A stretch of DNA of 64,000 bases, from NCBI RefSeq assembly GCF_964355755.1, contig NC_092678.1, positions 19,874,922 to 19,938,921 of the forward strand, read 5' to 3'. This stretch comes from Antedon mediterranea (lineage: Eukaryota > Echinodermata > Crinoidea > Comatulida > Antedonidae). This document shows, one piece after another, positions 46,825 to 59,125 of this stretch. The notes under the pieces are model-generated. The model made no database searches and was not told the origin of the DNA. It saw nothing but the letters and a program-made list of their open reading frames with translations. The first letter of the stretch is position 1. Each line of letters starts with the position of its first letter. The translations under genes and the position numbers were made by a program.

Positions 46825-49800
46825 GTAAGTTGATTACGTTACAACATAGGCCTAGTCTGATTCTAACTTTAGGCAAGTTATCCTATCTAGGCGCACACCT
46901 ATGCCTAATTTGATTATATTACAATGATCTGCGCACTTAATTAGTAACTTGTGTTGTTTTCTTTACATTTTTGGTAGGCCTATGTACACTTTAAAAAGAT
47001 AAGATAAGGTTAAAAGTATTAAAACTATGGGAAAATGGCATAATTATTGTTAAAAATAATGTATGTTTATGTAACCATAGTTACTGAACTTGTAGTGGTG
47101 CGTATAAAATGTCGCGTATGAAAGAGCATCAGCGCGGTGTTACTAGTTGACCTCTCTCACGCCGTCACGAGATCACAAAAAGCGGTGTGACGTATGCAAA
47201 ACAATGAATTGCTCTGGGGGCGTGGCCTGTATTATAATCATAATGCTATTGGTGTAAAGTTGGGCGCTTATTTACGTCATAAGAAAAGTAAAACAAAAAT
47301 CGTGATACGTCGTCGTGTGTGTTTGTTGTTGTGTGTGCGCGGCGGAGGCGTGACGCGGTCATACCGCCGGTGGTGGTCGGTCGGATCATGGATTCTTTAA
47401 TCCATGGTCGGATGATCCGTGGACGTGGTATAGTTGGTACGCTTAGACCTAGGGCCTAGCTAGGCTAGGCCTAGTAGTAGAAGCAGTGTAGTAGGCCTAC
47501 TGGCCAAAACCTCATATAGATAGATAGGCCTATAGTTATTGCCCAAGGTATACTATGGCTACTATGCAAACATGCCTAACTAGCTCTAGGCTAGGCCTAG
47601 GCCTAGGCTAGACCTAGTCCTAGCCTAGCTAGTAGGGCCTGGCCCTAGAGGCTACTTTAGGCTAGCCTAGAGAACTAGCCTCTAGGTAGCCTCTAGGTAG
47701 GGCCAGCAGGCTAGGCCTAGGCTAGGCCCTATCTATAGTATAGGCCTAGTTAGGCTAGCCTACCTAGCTAGGCCTATACTATAGATAGGGCCTTGCCTAG
47801 TCTAGCCTAGGCCTACAATTCTACTATCTAGTACTAGGCTAGTAGGCATAAGCATGTAGGTCTAGCTAGGCTGCCTATATAGGCCTAGGGCCTAGCTAGG
47901 CCTACCTACCCCTACTCTAGGGCTAGGCTAAAGCTAGTGTAGCTGGCTAGACTAGCTAGGGCCTGCTAGTTCCTCTAGCTAGCTAGGCTAGCCTCTAGCC
48001 AGCTACACTAGCTTAGCCTCTAGCTTTAGCCTAGGGTAGGTAGGCCTAGTTAGTATATAGGCAGCCTAGTAGAGGCCTTAGCCTAGTACTAGCTAGTAGA
48101 AGGCTAGCCTCTAGCTAGGGCTAAGCCTACTAGGCTAGACTAGCTACTAGCCTAGTATTAATTATTAGTTTAATAGTTAGTATTACGAGGCCTCTCACTA
48201 GGCGATCCTATACTAAAGCTACCCAAGACTGAGTATAAGAGCCTACCTAGCTAGGAGGCCTGGCTAGTATTTTAGGCTGGGCCCTATCTAGCCTAGTTGA
48301 TATCCCTTCCCAACCAACACTCTATCTTCACACATTGCAAGGCCGTAGCGAGAGGTTAAAATCAGACGAAGCAATACTTTTAATATAAATTATATTATAT
48401 AAAATATGACCTCAGCTTCTTAGTGGGGTGGGTTGTGAAATTTTCAGAGATAATTCGAGCGCCTCTTCTTCCTCATGCTAACTACGGCACTGCATTGTTC
48501 ATAGTGGTATCTTTTTTTGTAGTTGTAGCAGTCTTACCAGCAGGACCCCCAGCCCCAGTAGTAGCAGCAGCAACAGGAGATGAAGAAGATGAATCCTATA
48601 GACCAATAGATGGAAGTTCAAACAATCAATCATCATCTTCACCTGCTGCAGGTAGGCCAGTCTTGCATAATAGCCTATCATTTACTATTTTCCTTAGGAC
48701 ACCACAGATTTGTATACAGTATAGGGTGTGCTGTTGGAATATATTTACTTTAGAATTAAAGATTAATTTGAAAAACTTTTATCACAGTCAAGTCACTCAC
48801 TCCTGGCCTGAATGACTTATTACAACTAACAAGCGCAAAACATCTGCGATTGACACTAAAACTAGACACGTCCACCACCTGCCAGACATCGCAACTTGCA
48901 GTCAAGAGCACCAATGACGAAGATGTACAACTCAAAAAGCGTGCAGCTACATTTGTGCAAGATATCCTAGCCACTGCAGTTGCAAAATGCCAAGCCATAG
49001 AACAAGACGAGAACAACACTGACCGTAAGAACATACACTACCATCATGCCTAAAAGTAGTTCAAGCCATCAAAGGTGGAGCATGTGTACCTAAAGCCAAC
49101 CTCTCCCCAACACCCAACCCAGTCCACCTCGTTAAATAAACCAATCTGGAATTTGATGATGAATAATGGTTATTTGAATTTTTTTTAAATAAAGTTTTTT
49201 TTTTATCTTAATCATTATTAAAAGAATTGTATAATAATTGATTATAATTGTTGACATATCAAAATAATTGTAATAATATCTTTATAGACAAGGCAACTAT
49301 AGCACAGCAGCCAGCTGAAACCTCCACCTCTGATGAGGATGTCGAGCTTGACAATCTGGCAACAAGTCTTGTGGAAGAAACTTTGTCAATAGTAATGGCA
49401 GAACAACTGGCCACTGTTCATAACAATGAAGCACATCACCCAACTGCAGGTAGGCCAGTCTTGCATAATAGCTTATCATTTAATATTTTCTTTAGGACAT
49501 CACACATGATTTGTTTTAGTGTATATTAGTATGCTGTTGGAATATATTACTTTCTAATTAAAGTTTAATTTGAAAAAACTTTTATCACAGTCAACTCACT
49601 CACTCCTGACCTGAATGACTCATTACAACTAACAAGCGCAAAACATCTGCGATCGACACAAAAACTAGACACGTCCACCTGCCAGACATCGCAACTTGCA
49701 GTGAAGAGCATCAATGACGAAGATATGCAAGTCAAACAGCGTGCAGCTACCTTTGTGCAAGATGTCCTAGCCACTGCAGTTGCAAAATGCCAAGCCATAG

Positions 49801-52800
49801 AACAAGACGAGAACAACACTGACCGTAAGAACATACACTACCATCATGCCTAAGCCAATTGAAAGGCCTACCACTAGCATAAATAGATATCGAAAAGTAA
49901 TTCAAGCCATCAAATGTGGAGCATGTGTACCTAAAGACAACCTCTCTCCAACACCCACCCCAGTCCACCTCGTTAAATAAACCAATCAATCTCTCATCTT
50001 TTTTTTATAATTGATTAAATTCTCTTTCACATTTATATTTAGATTTGTTCTTAGAATTGAAGGACAAAATATATAGCTCATGTTTTTCTGTTTTCTTTTC
50101 GTCTCTTAATTTAATTTTCTTGTTTTGTTTTTAGATAAACAATTTGATGATGAATAACGGTTATTTAAATTTTTTTTAAATAAAGTCATTTTTTTTTATC
50201 TTAATCATAAAAGAATTGTATAATAATTGATTATAATTTTAGACATATCAAAATAATTGTAATAATATCTCTATAGACAAGGCAACTGAAGCACAGCAGC
50301 CAGCTGAAACCTCCACCTCTGATGAGGATGTCGAGCTTGACAATCTGGCAACAAGTCTTGTGGAAGAAACTTTGTCAATAGTAATGGCAGAACAACTGGC
50401 CACTGTTCATAACAATGAAGCACATCATCCAACTGCAGGTAGGCCAGCCTTGCATAATAGCTTATCATCTAATATTTTCTTTAGGACATCCCACATGATT
50501 TGTTTTAGTGTATATTGGTATGCTGTTGGAATATCTTTATAATTAAAGTTTAATTTGAAAAAACTTTTATCACAGTCAACTCACTCACTCCTGGCCTGAA
50601 TGACTCATTACAACTAACAAGCGCAAAACATCTGCGATCGACACAAAAACTAGACACGTCCACCTGCCAGACATCGCAACTTGCAGTCAAGAGCATCAAC
50701 GACGAAGATATACAAGTCAAACAGCGTGCAGCTACATTTGTACAAGATGTCCTAGCCACTGCAGTTGCAAAATGCCAAGCCATAGAACAAGACAAGAACA
50801 ACACTGACCGTAAGAACATACACTACCATCATGCCTAAGTCAATTGATAGGCCTACCACTAGCATAAATAGATATCGAAAAGTAGTTCAAGCCATCAAAG
50901 GTGGAGTATGTGTACCTAAAGCCAACCTCTCCCCAACACCCACCACAGTCCACCTCGTTAAATAAACCAATCAATCTCTCATCTTTTTTTTATAATTGAT
51001 TAAATTCTTGTTCACATTTATATTTAGATTTCTTCTCAGAATTGAAGGACAAAATATATAGCTCATGTTTTTCTGTTTCCTTTTCATCTCTTAATTTAAT
51101 TTTCTTGTTTTGTTTTTAGATAAAGAATTTGATGATGAATAGCGGTTAATTAAATTTTTTTTAAATAAAGTCATTGTTGTTTTATCTTAATCATAAAAGA
51201 ATTGTATAATAATTGATTATAATTTTTGACATATCAAAATAATTGTAATAATATCTCTATAGACAAGGCAACTGAAGCACAGCAGCCAGCTGAAACCTCC
51301 ACCTCTGATGAGGATGTCGAACTTGACAATCTGGCAACAAGTCTTGTGGAAGAAACTTTTTCAATAGTAATGGCAGAACAACTGGCTACTGTTCATAACA
51401 ATGAAACACATCATCCAACTGCAGGTAGGCCAGTCTTGCATAATAGCTTATCATTTAATATTTTCTTTAGGACATCCCACATGATTTGTTTAAGTGTATA
51501 TTAGTATGCTGTTGGAATATATTACTTTAGAATTAAAGTTTAATTTGAAAAAACTTTTATCACAGTCAACTCACTCACTCCTGGCCTGAATGACTCATTA
51601 CAACTAACAAGCGCAAAACATCTGCGATCGACACAAAAACTAGACACGTCCACCTGCCAGACATCGCAACTTGCAGTGAAGAGCATCAATGACGAAGATA
51701 TGCAAGTCAAACAGCGTGCAGCTACCTTTGTGCAAGATGTCCTAGCCACTGCAGTTGCAAAATGCCAAGCCATAGAACAAGACGAGAACAAGACTGACCG
51801 TAAGAACATACACTACCATCATGCCTAAGCCAATTGAAAGGCCTACCACTAGCATAAATAGATATCGAATAGTAGTTCAAGCCATCAAAGGTGGAGCATG
51901 TGTACCTAAAGCCAACCTCTCCCCAACACCCACCCCAGTCCACCTCGTTAAATAAACCAATCAATCTCTCATCTTTTTTTTATAATTGGTTAAATTCTCT
52001 TTCACATTTATATTTAGATTTGTTCTCAGAATTGAAGGACAAAATATATAGCTCATGTTTTTCTGTTTTCTTTTCGTCTCTTAATTTAATTTTCTTGTTT
52101 TGTTTTTAGATAAACAATTTGATGATGAATAACGGTTATTAAAATATTTTTTTAATAAAGTCATTTTTTTTTATCTTAATCATAAAAGAAATGTATAATA
52201 ATTGATTATAATTTTAGACATATCAAAATAATTGTAATAATATCTTTATAGACAAGGCAACTGAAGCACAGCAGCCAGCTGAAACCTCCACCTCTGATGA
52301 GGATGTCGAGCTTGACAATCTGGCAACAAGTCTTGTGGAAGAAACTTTGTCAATAGTAATGGCAGAACAACTGGCCACTGTTCATAACAATGAAGCACAT
52401 CATCCAACTGCAGGTAGGCCAGCCTTGCATAATAGCTTATCATCTAATATTTTCTTTAGGACATCCCACATGATTTGTTTTAGTGTATATTGGTATGCTG
52501 TTGGAATATATTACTTTATAATTAAAGTTTAATTTGAAAAAACTTTTATCACAGTCAACTCACTCACTCCTGACCTGAATGACTCATTACAACTAACAAG
52601 CGCAAAACATCTGCGATCGACACAAAAACTAGACACGTCCACCTGCCAGACATCGCAACTTGCAGTGAAGAGCATCAATGACGAAGATATGCAAGTCAAC
52701 CAGCGTGCAGCTACCTTTGTGCAAGATGTCCTAGCCACTGCAGTTGCAAAATGCCAAGCCATAGAACAAGACGAGAACAACACTGACCGTAAGAACATAC

Positions 52801-55800
52801 ACTACCATCATGCCTAAGTCAATTGATAGGCCTACCACTAGCATAAATAGATATCGAAAAGTAGTTCAAGCCATCAAAGGTGGAGCATGTGTACCTAAAG
52901 CCAACCTCTCCCCAACACCCACCCCAATCCACCTCGTTAAATAAACCAATCAATCTCTCATCTTTTTTTTATAATTGGTTAAATTCTCTTTCACATTTAT
53001 ATTTAGATTTGTTCTCAGAATTAAAGGACAAAATATATAGCTCATATTTTTCTGTTTCCTTTTCATCTCTTAATTTAATTTTCTCTTTTTGTTTTTAGAT
53101 AAAGAATTTGATTATGAATAATGGTTATTTAAATTTTTTTAAATTAAAGTCATTTTTTTTATCTTAATCATAAAAGAATTGTATAATAATTGATTATAAT
53201 TTTTGACATATCAAAATAATTGTAATAATATCTCTATAGACAAGGCAACTGAAGCACAGCAGCCAGCTGAAACCTCCACCTCTGATGAGGATGTCGAGCT
53301 TGACAATCTGGCAACAAGTCTTGTGGAAGAAACTTTGTCAATAGTAATGGCAGAACATCTGGCCACTGTTCATAACAATGAAGCACATCATCCAACTACA
53401 GGTAGGCCAGCCTTGCATATTAGCTTATCATTTAATATTTTCTTTAGGGCATCCCACATGATTTGTTTTAGTGTATATTAGTATGCTGTTGGAATATATT
53501 ACTTTATAATTAAAGTTTAATTTGAAAAAACTTTTATCACAGTCAACTCACTCACTCCTGGCCTGAATGACTCATTACAACTAACAAGCGCAAAACATCT
53601 GCGATCGACACTAAAACTAGACACGTCCACTTGCCAGACATCACAACTTGCAGTCATGAGCACCATTGATGAAGATGTGCATCTCAAACAGCAGGCAGCT
53701 ACCTTTGTACAAGATGTCCTATCAACTGAAGTTGCAAAATGTCAAGACGAGAACAACACTGACCGTAAGAACATACACTATCATCAATTGATAACATACA
53801 GTATTTATTTGTAGATATCTAAAAGAAGTTTTAAGCTGTCAAAAAGGAGTGCGTGTACCTGTAGCCAATCTCTCTCCCAACACCCACCCAGTTAAATAGA
53901 CCAATCAATCTTTCATCTTTTGTTTTTTTAAACAGATTCTTGTTTACATTTGTTCATTCTCATTTTTAAAGGAGACAGTATATTAAGCTCATCTTTTTCT
54001 GTTTTCTTTTCATCTCTTAATTTCCTTTTCATGCTTTGTTTTTCGACGAAAAATGTTATGATGAATAAAGAAAATTTGAATAAAAAAAAGATAAATATTC
54101 ATGATTTGTTGTTATAATTGTTATTATTATTGTATAATTTTTAGAATATTAATTAAATAGTAATAATTATCAAACAAATTTCTCTATAGACAAGGCAACT
54201 GAAGCCCAGCAGAATACTGCAGCAGAGCAGACAACTGCAGAAAAGCAAACAACTGCAGCCTCCATCTCTGAGGAGGATGAGGAGCTCGACAAGCTTTCAA
54301 ATTCTGTTGTTCAAGATGTTTTGTCGAAGGTCGCAGAAAATCTTGCCACCGCCAACCTGCTAACTGAAAAACAGCAGCCACCTGAATCAGCCTACACGGA
54401 TACAGTAGAGAAAGATCAGAGGAAAGGTACAATATGACTTTTCATTCATATGAATTTTCATTTAAGCTTAACCAATCATTTCCATACTGTTATATTTTTT
54501 AACAATTTGAAATCTATATTGTAACATATCAGTAACTGAATTTGCTTTTACCCTGCGCTAGATCTCACAACCGATACTTGCACAGAATACGGAGACCCTT
54601 TCTTCGGAATCAAAGGAGATACTGCTATGGCAGGTGGACAATTTGTAAGTAACTCATAGACCTCACAAAAACAGGTACACAACAAGCAGTGGCATGAGCC
54701 TATTTCAATGTACTTAATTTACTGAATGTGAAAAGAGTGAAAAAATAATTCGGCTTCCCAAAAATAATTTAAAAATAAAGAAGATCTAGGCTATCAAACA
54801 ACAGGACACTGACCATCCTTGTACATAAAACGTTTTGTGCGGATGCGATATGATTATGCCCCACCCCACAACATTTCATTAGAGTCTATGTGACTGGTAG
54901 TACCAAAACGGTACCATCCATAATCCGTATTATTTTTTTAAAATTTTTACTATGTTTGAATTTTTTATAGGCATCAGATTGCAAAAGCATCCAGGAACAG
55001 AATGATGAAATGGATGAAGCATTTTATAAGTATGGAGTGGAAAGTGATTATGACTGGATAGACATGGGACCTTCAGACCCAAGCGATGAAGAACCAGATG
55101 CCTGGGTGAGGCAGAGAGCTATCGCCCAGAGATTAGCAGCCAAGGCTGCGAGGAGATCTTTGAATATTAACCCTGGTAAGCCAACTGAAGCCTCCATCTG
55201 TGATGATGATGAGGAGCTGAACAATCATCCAACTACAGGTAGGTCAGCCTTTCATAATAGCTTATCATTTAATATTTTCTTTAGGACATCCCACATGATT
55301 TGTTTTATTGTATATTAGTATGCTGTTGGAATATATTACTTTATAATTAAAGTTTAATTTGAAAAAACTTTTATCACAGTCAACTCACTCACTCCTGGCC
55401 TGAATGACTCATTACAACTAACAAGCGCAAAACATCTGCGATCGACACTAAAACTAGACACGTCCACCTGCCAGACATCACAACTTGCAGTCATGTTCAC
55501 CAATGATGAAGATGTGCATCTCAAACAGCAAGCAGCTACCTTTGTACAAAATGTCCTATCAACTGCAGTTGCAAAATGTCAATACGAGAACAACACTGAC
55601 CGTAAGAACATACACTATCATCAATTGGTAACATACAATATTTATTTGTAGATATCTAAAAGAAGTTTTAAGCTGTAAAAAAGGAGTGTGTGTACCTGTA
55701 GCCAATCTCTCTCCCAACACCCACCCAGTTAAATAGACCAATCAATTTTTCATCTTTTGTTTTTTTAAACAGATTCTTGTTTACATTTGTTCATTGTAAT

Positions 55801-57260
55801 TTTTAAAGGAGACAGTATATTAAGCTCATCTTTTTCTGTTTTCTTTTCATCTCTTAATTTCCTTTTCATGCTTTGTTTTTCGACGAAAAATGTTATGATG
55901 AATAAAGAACATTTGAATAAAAAAAAGATAAATATTCATGATTTGTTGTTATAATTGTTATTATTATTGTATAATGTTTAAAATATTAATTAATTGTAAT
56001 AATTATCAAACAAATTTCTCTATAGACAAGGCAACTGAAGCCCAGCAGAATACTGCAGCACAGCAGACTACTGCAGAAAAACAAACAACTGCAGCCTCCA
56101 TCTCTGAGGAGGATGAGGAGCTCGACAAGCTTTCAAATTCTGTTGTTCAAGATGTTTTGTCAAAGGTCGCAGAAAATCTTGCCACCGCCAACCTGCTAAC
56201 TGAAGAACAGCAGCCACCTGAATCAGCCAACACGGATACAGTAGAGAAAGATCAGAGGAAAGGTACAATATGACTTTTCATTCATATGAATTTTCATTTA
56301 AGCCTTAACCAATCATTTCCTATACTGTTATTTTTTTTAACAATTTGAAATCTATATTATAACATATCAGTAACTGAATTTCCTTTTACCCTGCCCTAGA
56401 TCTCACAACCGATATTTGCACAGAATACGGAGACCCTTTCTTCGGAATCAAAGGAGATACTGCTATGGCAGGTGGACAATTTGTAAGTAACTCATAGACC
56501 TCACAAAAACAGGTACACAACAAGCAGTGGCATGAGCCTATTTCAATGAATGTGAAAAGAGTGAAAAAATATTTCGGCTTCCCAAAAATAATTTAAAAAT
56601 AAAGAAGATCTAGGCTATCAAACAACAGGACAATGACCATCCTTGTACATAAAACGTTTTGTGCGGATGCGATATGATTATGCCCCACCCCACAACATTT
56701 CATTAGAGTCTATGTGACTGGTAGTACCAAAACGGTACCATCCATAATCCATATTATTTTTTTTAAGTTTTTACTATGTTTGAATTTTTTATAGGCATCA
56801 GATTGCAAAAGCATCCAGGAACAGAATGACGAAATGGATGAAGCATTTTATAAGTATGGAGTGGAAAGTGACTATGACTGGATAGACATGGGACCTACAG
56901 ACCCAAGCGACGAAGAACCAGATGCCTGGGTGAGGCAGAGAGCTATCGCCCAAAGATTAGCAGCTAAGGCTGCTATGAAATCATCGAATATTAACCCTGG
57001 TAAGTTTATTTTTATTTTTAAAAGCTGATTTGTTTGTCTACGCTTTACAAATTCTTCCCTATTAGTAGGGCCTCATGAGTACTAAAAATATTCATTCATT
57101 TTAATGTTTAGACCAACACGAGCTACAAGACGTCGACAATGATGAGGAAACAAATTGCCGACCAATAGTAGTTGACATGACATCACTGGCTGACATGACA
57201 GCAGATGATGATCCAAACTTAACCTATCATGATGCTACGATAGACCAATACAATTACTGA
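46656..57260 (+). CDS. Modular membrane-anchored protein with tandem acidic/amphipathic-helix exons, complete, 21 exons, unrecognised
   Basis: Exons: 46656-46824, 48424-48651, then A/B pairs 48788-49024, 49288-49449, 49591-49824, 50277-50438, 50576-50809, 51263-51424, 51566-51799, 52252-52413, 52555-52788, 53240-53401, then 53543-53764 (A), 54190-54426 (long B), 54562-54644 (C), 54971-55238 (D), 55380-55601 (A), 56026-56262 (long B), 56400-56482 (C), 56795-56999 (D), 57112-57260. All introns are GT-AG and the frame closes to 1361 codons plus stop. The N-terminus is basic and Cys-containing (PISLCCGIKLRLPKCLRRTR), followed by a hydrophobic stretch (about 79-108) and then acidic repeats. A exons carry STNDEDVQLKKRAATFVQDV, B exons STSDEDVELDNLATSLVEET plus LSIVMAEQLAT. 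C and D exons are acidic (KYGVESDYDWIDMGP). The helix spacing resembles AKAP R-subunit-binding helices (inference). An upstream ATG at 46615 is out of frame here because of a 10-bp deletion. Confidence 0.75.
47095..47240 (+). promoter_or_regulatory. Conserved block in intron 1 with TATA-like and GC-box-like words
   Basis: GTATAAAATG at about 47102-47111, then TCACGAGATCACAAAAAGCG and GGGGGCGTGGCC, are kept in the same order in the second gene (61620-61745). Possible alternative promoter or enhancer of the modular gene; no transcript evidence. Confidence 0.35.
47440..48290. repeat. AGGCCTAG low-complexity region in intron 1 (copy 1)
   Basis: About 850 bp made almost entirely of short self-complementary words (AGGCCTAG, CTAGGCTAG, TAGCTAGG), without a fixed unit length. 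The same region is present at 61905-62550. Isolated AGGCCTA words are also scattered through the whole window. Confidence 0.9.
50135..50157 (+). CDS. Possible alternative terminal mini-exon, unit 2
   Basis: After an A exon, the acceptor GTTTTTAG opens the frame H-KQFDDE-stop, followed by AATAAA at 50179-50184. Same phase as the B exons, so splicing to it would end the protein early. Confidence 0.35.
51120..51142 (+). CDS. Possible alternative terminal mini-exon, unit 3
   Basis: Frame H-KEFDDE-stop after GTTTTTAG; AATAAA at 51164-51169. Confidence 0.35.
52110..52132 (+). CDS. Possible alternative terminal mini-exon, unit 4
   Basis: Frame H-KQFDDE-stop after GTTTTTAG; AATAAA at 52154-52159. 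Confidence 0.35.
53099..53121 (+). CDS. Possible alternative terminal mini-exon, unit 5
   Basis: Frame H-KEFDYE-stop after GTTTTTAG; the poly(A) word here is the weaker ATTAAA. In the next two units (near 54043 and 55880) the acceptor reads TTTTTCG and the mini-exon is lost. Confidence 0.3.
53543..56999 (+). repeat. Tandem genic duplication: about 1.83-kb A + long B + C + D unit, twice
   Basis: Corresponding exons are offset by 1837 (A), 1836 (long B), 1838 (C) and 1824 (D) bp, and the introns are nearly identical. This is a second, independent duplication scale inside the same gene. Confidence 0.92.
54971..55238 (+). CDS. Hybrid D/B exon of the modular gene
   Basis: The first 205 bp equal exon D. 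Instead of ending at its donor (CCTG/GTAAG, after 55175) the open frame can continue as GKPTEASICDDDEELNNHPT to the B-type donor after 55238. Both ends leave phase 1, so either donor is usable. The B-derived part keeps the acidic motif but has lost the helix. Confidence 0.7.
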
Positions 57261-59120
57261 ATACTTTAATCATATTTACAATGGACTAATTATAATCATT
57301 TCAATATTAATTTTACGATAAAGATACATTATTTGATATGTTTGTTTTATGAAATTTACAGTTGTGCAATAATAAATGATAATTTGATATATATTGTAAA
57401 CTTTGTTTTTAATTTTATTTATTTCTCTTTCGGGCTTTTGATTTTAATATAGTTAATGAAATCTTTTTACTTTCCTACATTGAAGTACTTTCTATTATAA
57501 TAATTATAAATAAGAAATTTCACCTAATTAACACATAAAGTACTACAAATCATTATTGTAAATTCTGTATGATTTTAATTGGTTCTAAATTTATTATATC
57601 CTTATTCTCATTCTTAAATAATTTTGATAATTTAATAAATACAATTTTTGAATACTAGTATTGTAAATGTTAAAATTATTGAGAGAATTTAAAATATTAA
57701 TTAATTCAGGCTCCTCTGATTATTGTTAAAAAATAAAATTAACACTCTGACAACATAAAATAGTTAAACAGTGCCATCTATTTTTAACGGTCGATAAACT
57801 TTTTAACAGCAGTTAGGCCCAACTTTCGGTTCACGATGTGAGGACATAGTTACCATTTCTGGCATTATTATTATTATTATTTTATTTTTCTTTTATTAGG
57901 TGATATTTTATAATAAAAAGATCACTTATTGTTATTGTATGAAAATATCATTATTGTTTTACTTTATTTTTAGTCGCGTTCAACGGTCGGTCGGTTGGTC
58001 GGTAAATACTAACTTGAGCACACGACTGCAACCATGTATATGGACTTGTTTCTTATTTTTACTATTTCAAAGAATTATTTTTTCACCAAAACACTTGGCG
58101 TCGGGAACCAGGGGGATGGGGGAAAGCCCACTGAAAGCTCGGCTCTTTGAGTAATTTATAGATCGTTTCAATCGATTTCTGAACACATAAAAATTCCTCC
58201 CAGAAGAATACAATTAGGTTACGCATTTTTAAAGCACTGGTCCTGATGCCCACACACAAAATATATAATCTGTATTTGTATGTAGATACTGTATTTTCAG
58301 AAATTACATACGATATGTCGATATAAGAAGTCTTACTTTCTTATTCATTTCAATAATTTAATGATTTTGCCTTTCAAAAGTGAGGTACTGGTACTGGTAC
58401 TGGTTCAAATAACCGTCTCACAGAGACATCTGGTAGCCATTGACTTGAAGTTGGCATTTGGATGTGTTACTTTTAAATGTAGGCCTACAGTATGAGAGTG
58501 ACTACTACCAAATTACACAGTCACAAAACAACTTATAAAACAGTTCATATGAGGTGGACAATCACTCACTAATCAAATTATCTACAACTCCGTGGATGCG
58601 TAAGATCGTATCTGTAAATTTGGTGTTTTACTATTAGAACTTTTAATTTATGTCCACTTGTCTGTTGTTAGTAACATACCTTTTACGAGCTTTTATAGAA
58701 TTTTCTTCTTTATGGCATGAGAAAATTTCCCGAATGATCTTAATCGAAACCGTACTGAGTTTGGTCTTCTAGCGTCCCAGCCGCTCCCCCAAAAGTCATC
58801 CATTCAGAAGCACTGATGAACACAGTTTATCCGTGGTGGCTATGAGTGGTCCGGTCACGTCCCGGGACATGACTAATTATAATCACTTCACTATAATATC
58901 ACTATAATTATAATCGCTTCGCTCGCGTACCATCTAGATCGTGCCCATAGATGGTTCTCGAATACATAGTAATTTCAGCGTTAAAAAATTGGCGACTTCA
59001 AATGTACATGCAAGACAATTAAATCGGTGATTTATGTACTCAACTAAAATTAGCATCCTGGGAATTACTTCCGAAAGAGAAACTTGTCACAAAATAAGAC
59101 CAATTGTTTTGAAACAAACT
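57261..59120. other. 3' flank of the modular gene and spacer
   Basis: AATAAA at 57371-57376 is a likely poly(A) signal about 110 bp past the stop. The rest is AT-rich with no supported gene. The frame at 57900-58154 has no recognisable motif. Confidence 0.55.
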
Positions 59121-59125
59121 AAATG

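Larger units (their letters stand above)
48788..53764 (+). repeat. Tandem genic repeat: about 988-bp A+B units
   Basis: A exons start at 48788, 49591, 50576, 51566 and 52555; B exons follow each. Spacing is 985-990 bp for units 2-5; the first is shortened by a deletion in its A-B intron. Units 2+3 and 4+5 match as pairs with a 1975-1979 bp period (shared details: TTGAAAGG versus TTGATAGG after alternate A exons, CAATTTG versus GAATTTG in alternate mini-exons), which shows a dimeric duplication step. Confidence 0.9.

Noticed and set aside
48756-49034. Conserved minus-strand frames opposite the A exons (also at 49565, 50550, 51540, 52529 and 63021)
   Set aside because: They are shadows of the plus-strand A exons; the plus frame has splice sites, matching phases and a continuous model.
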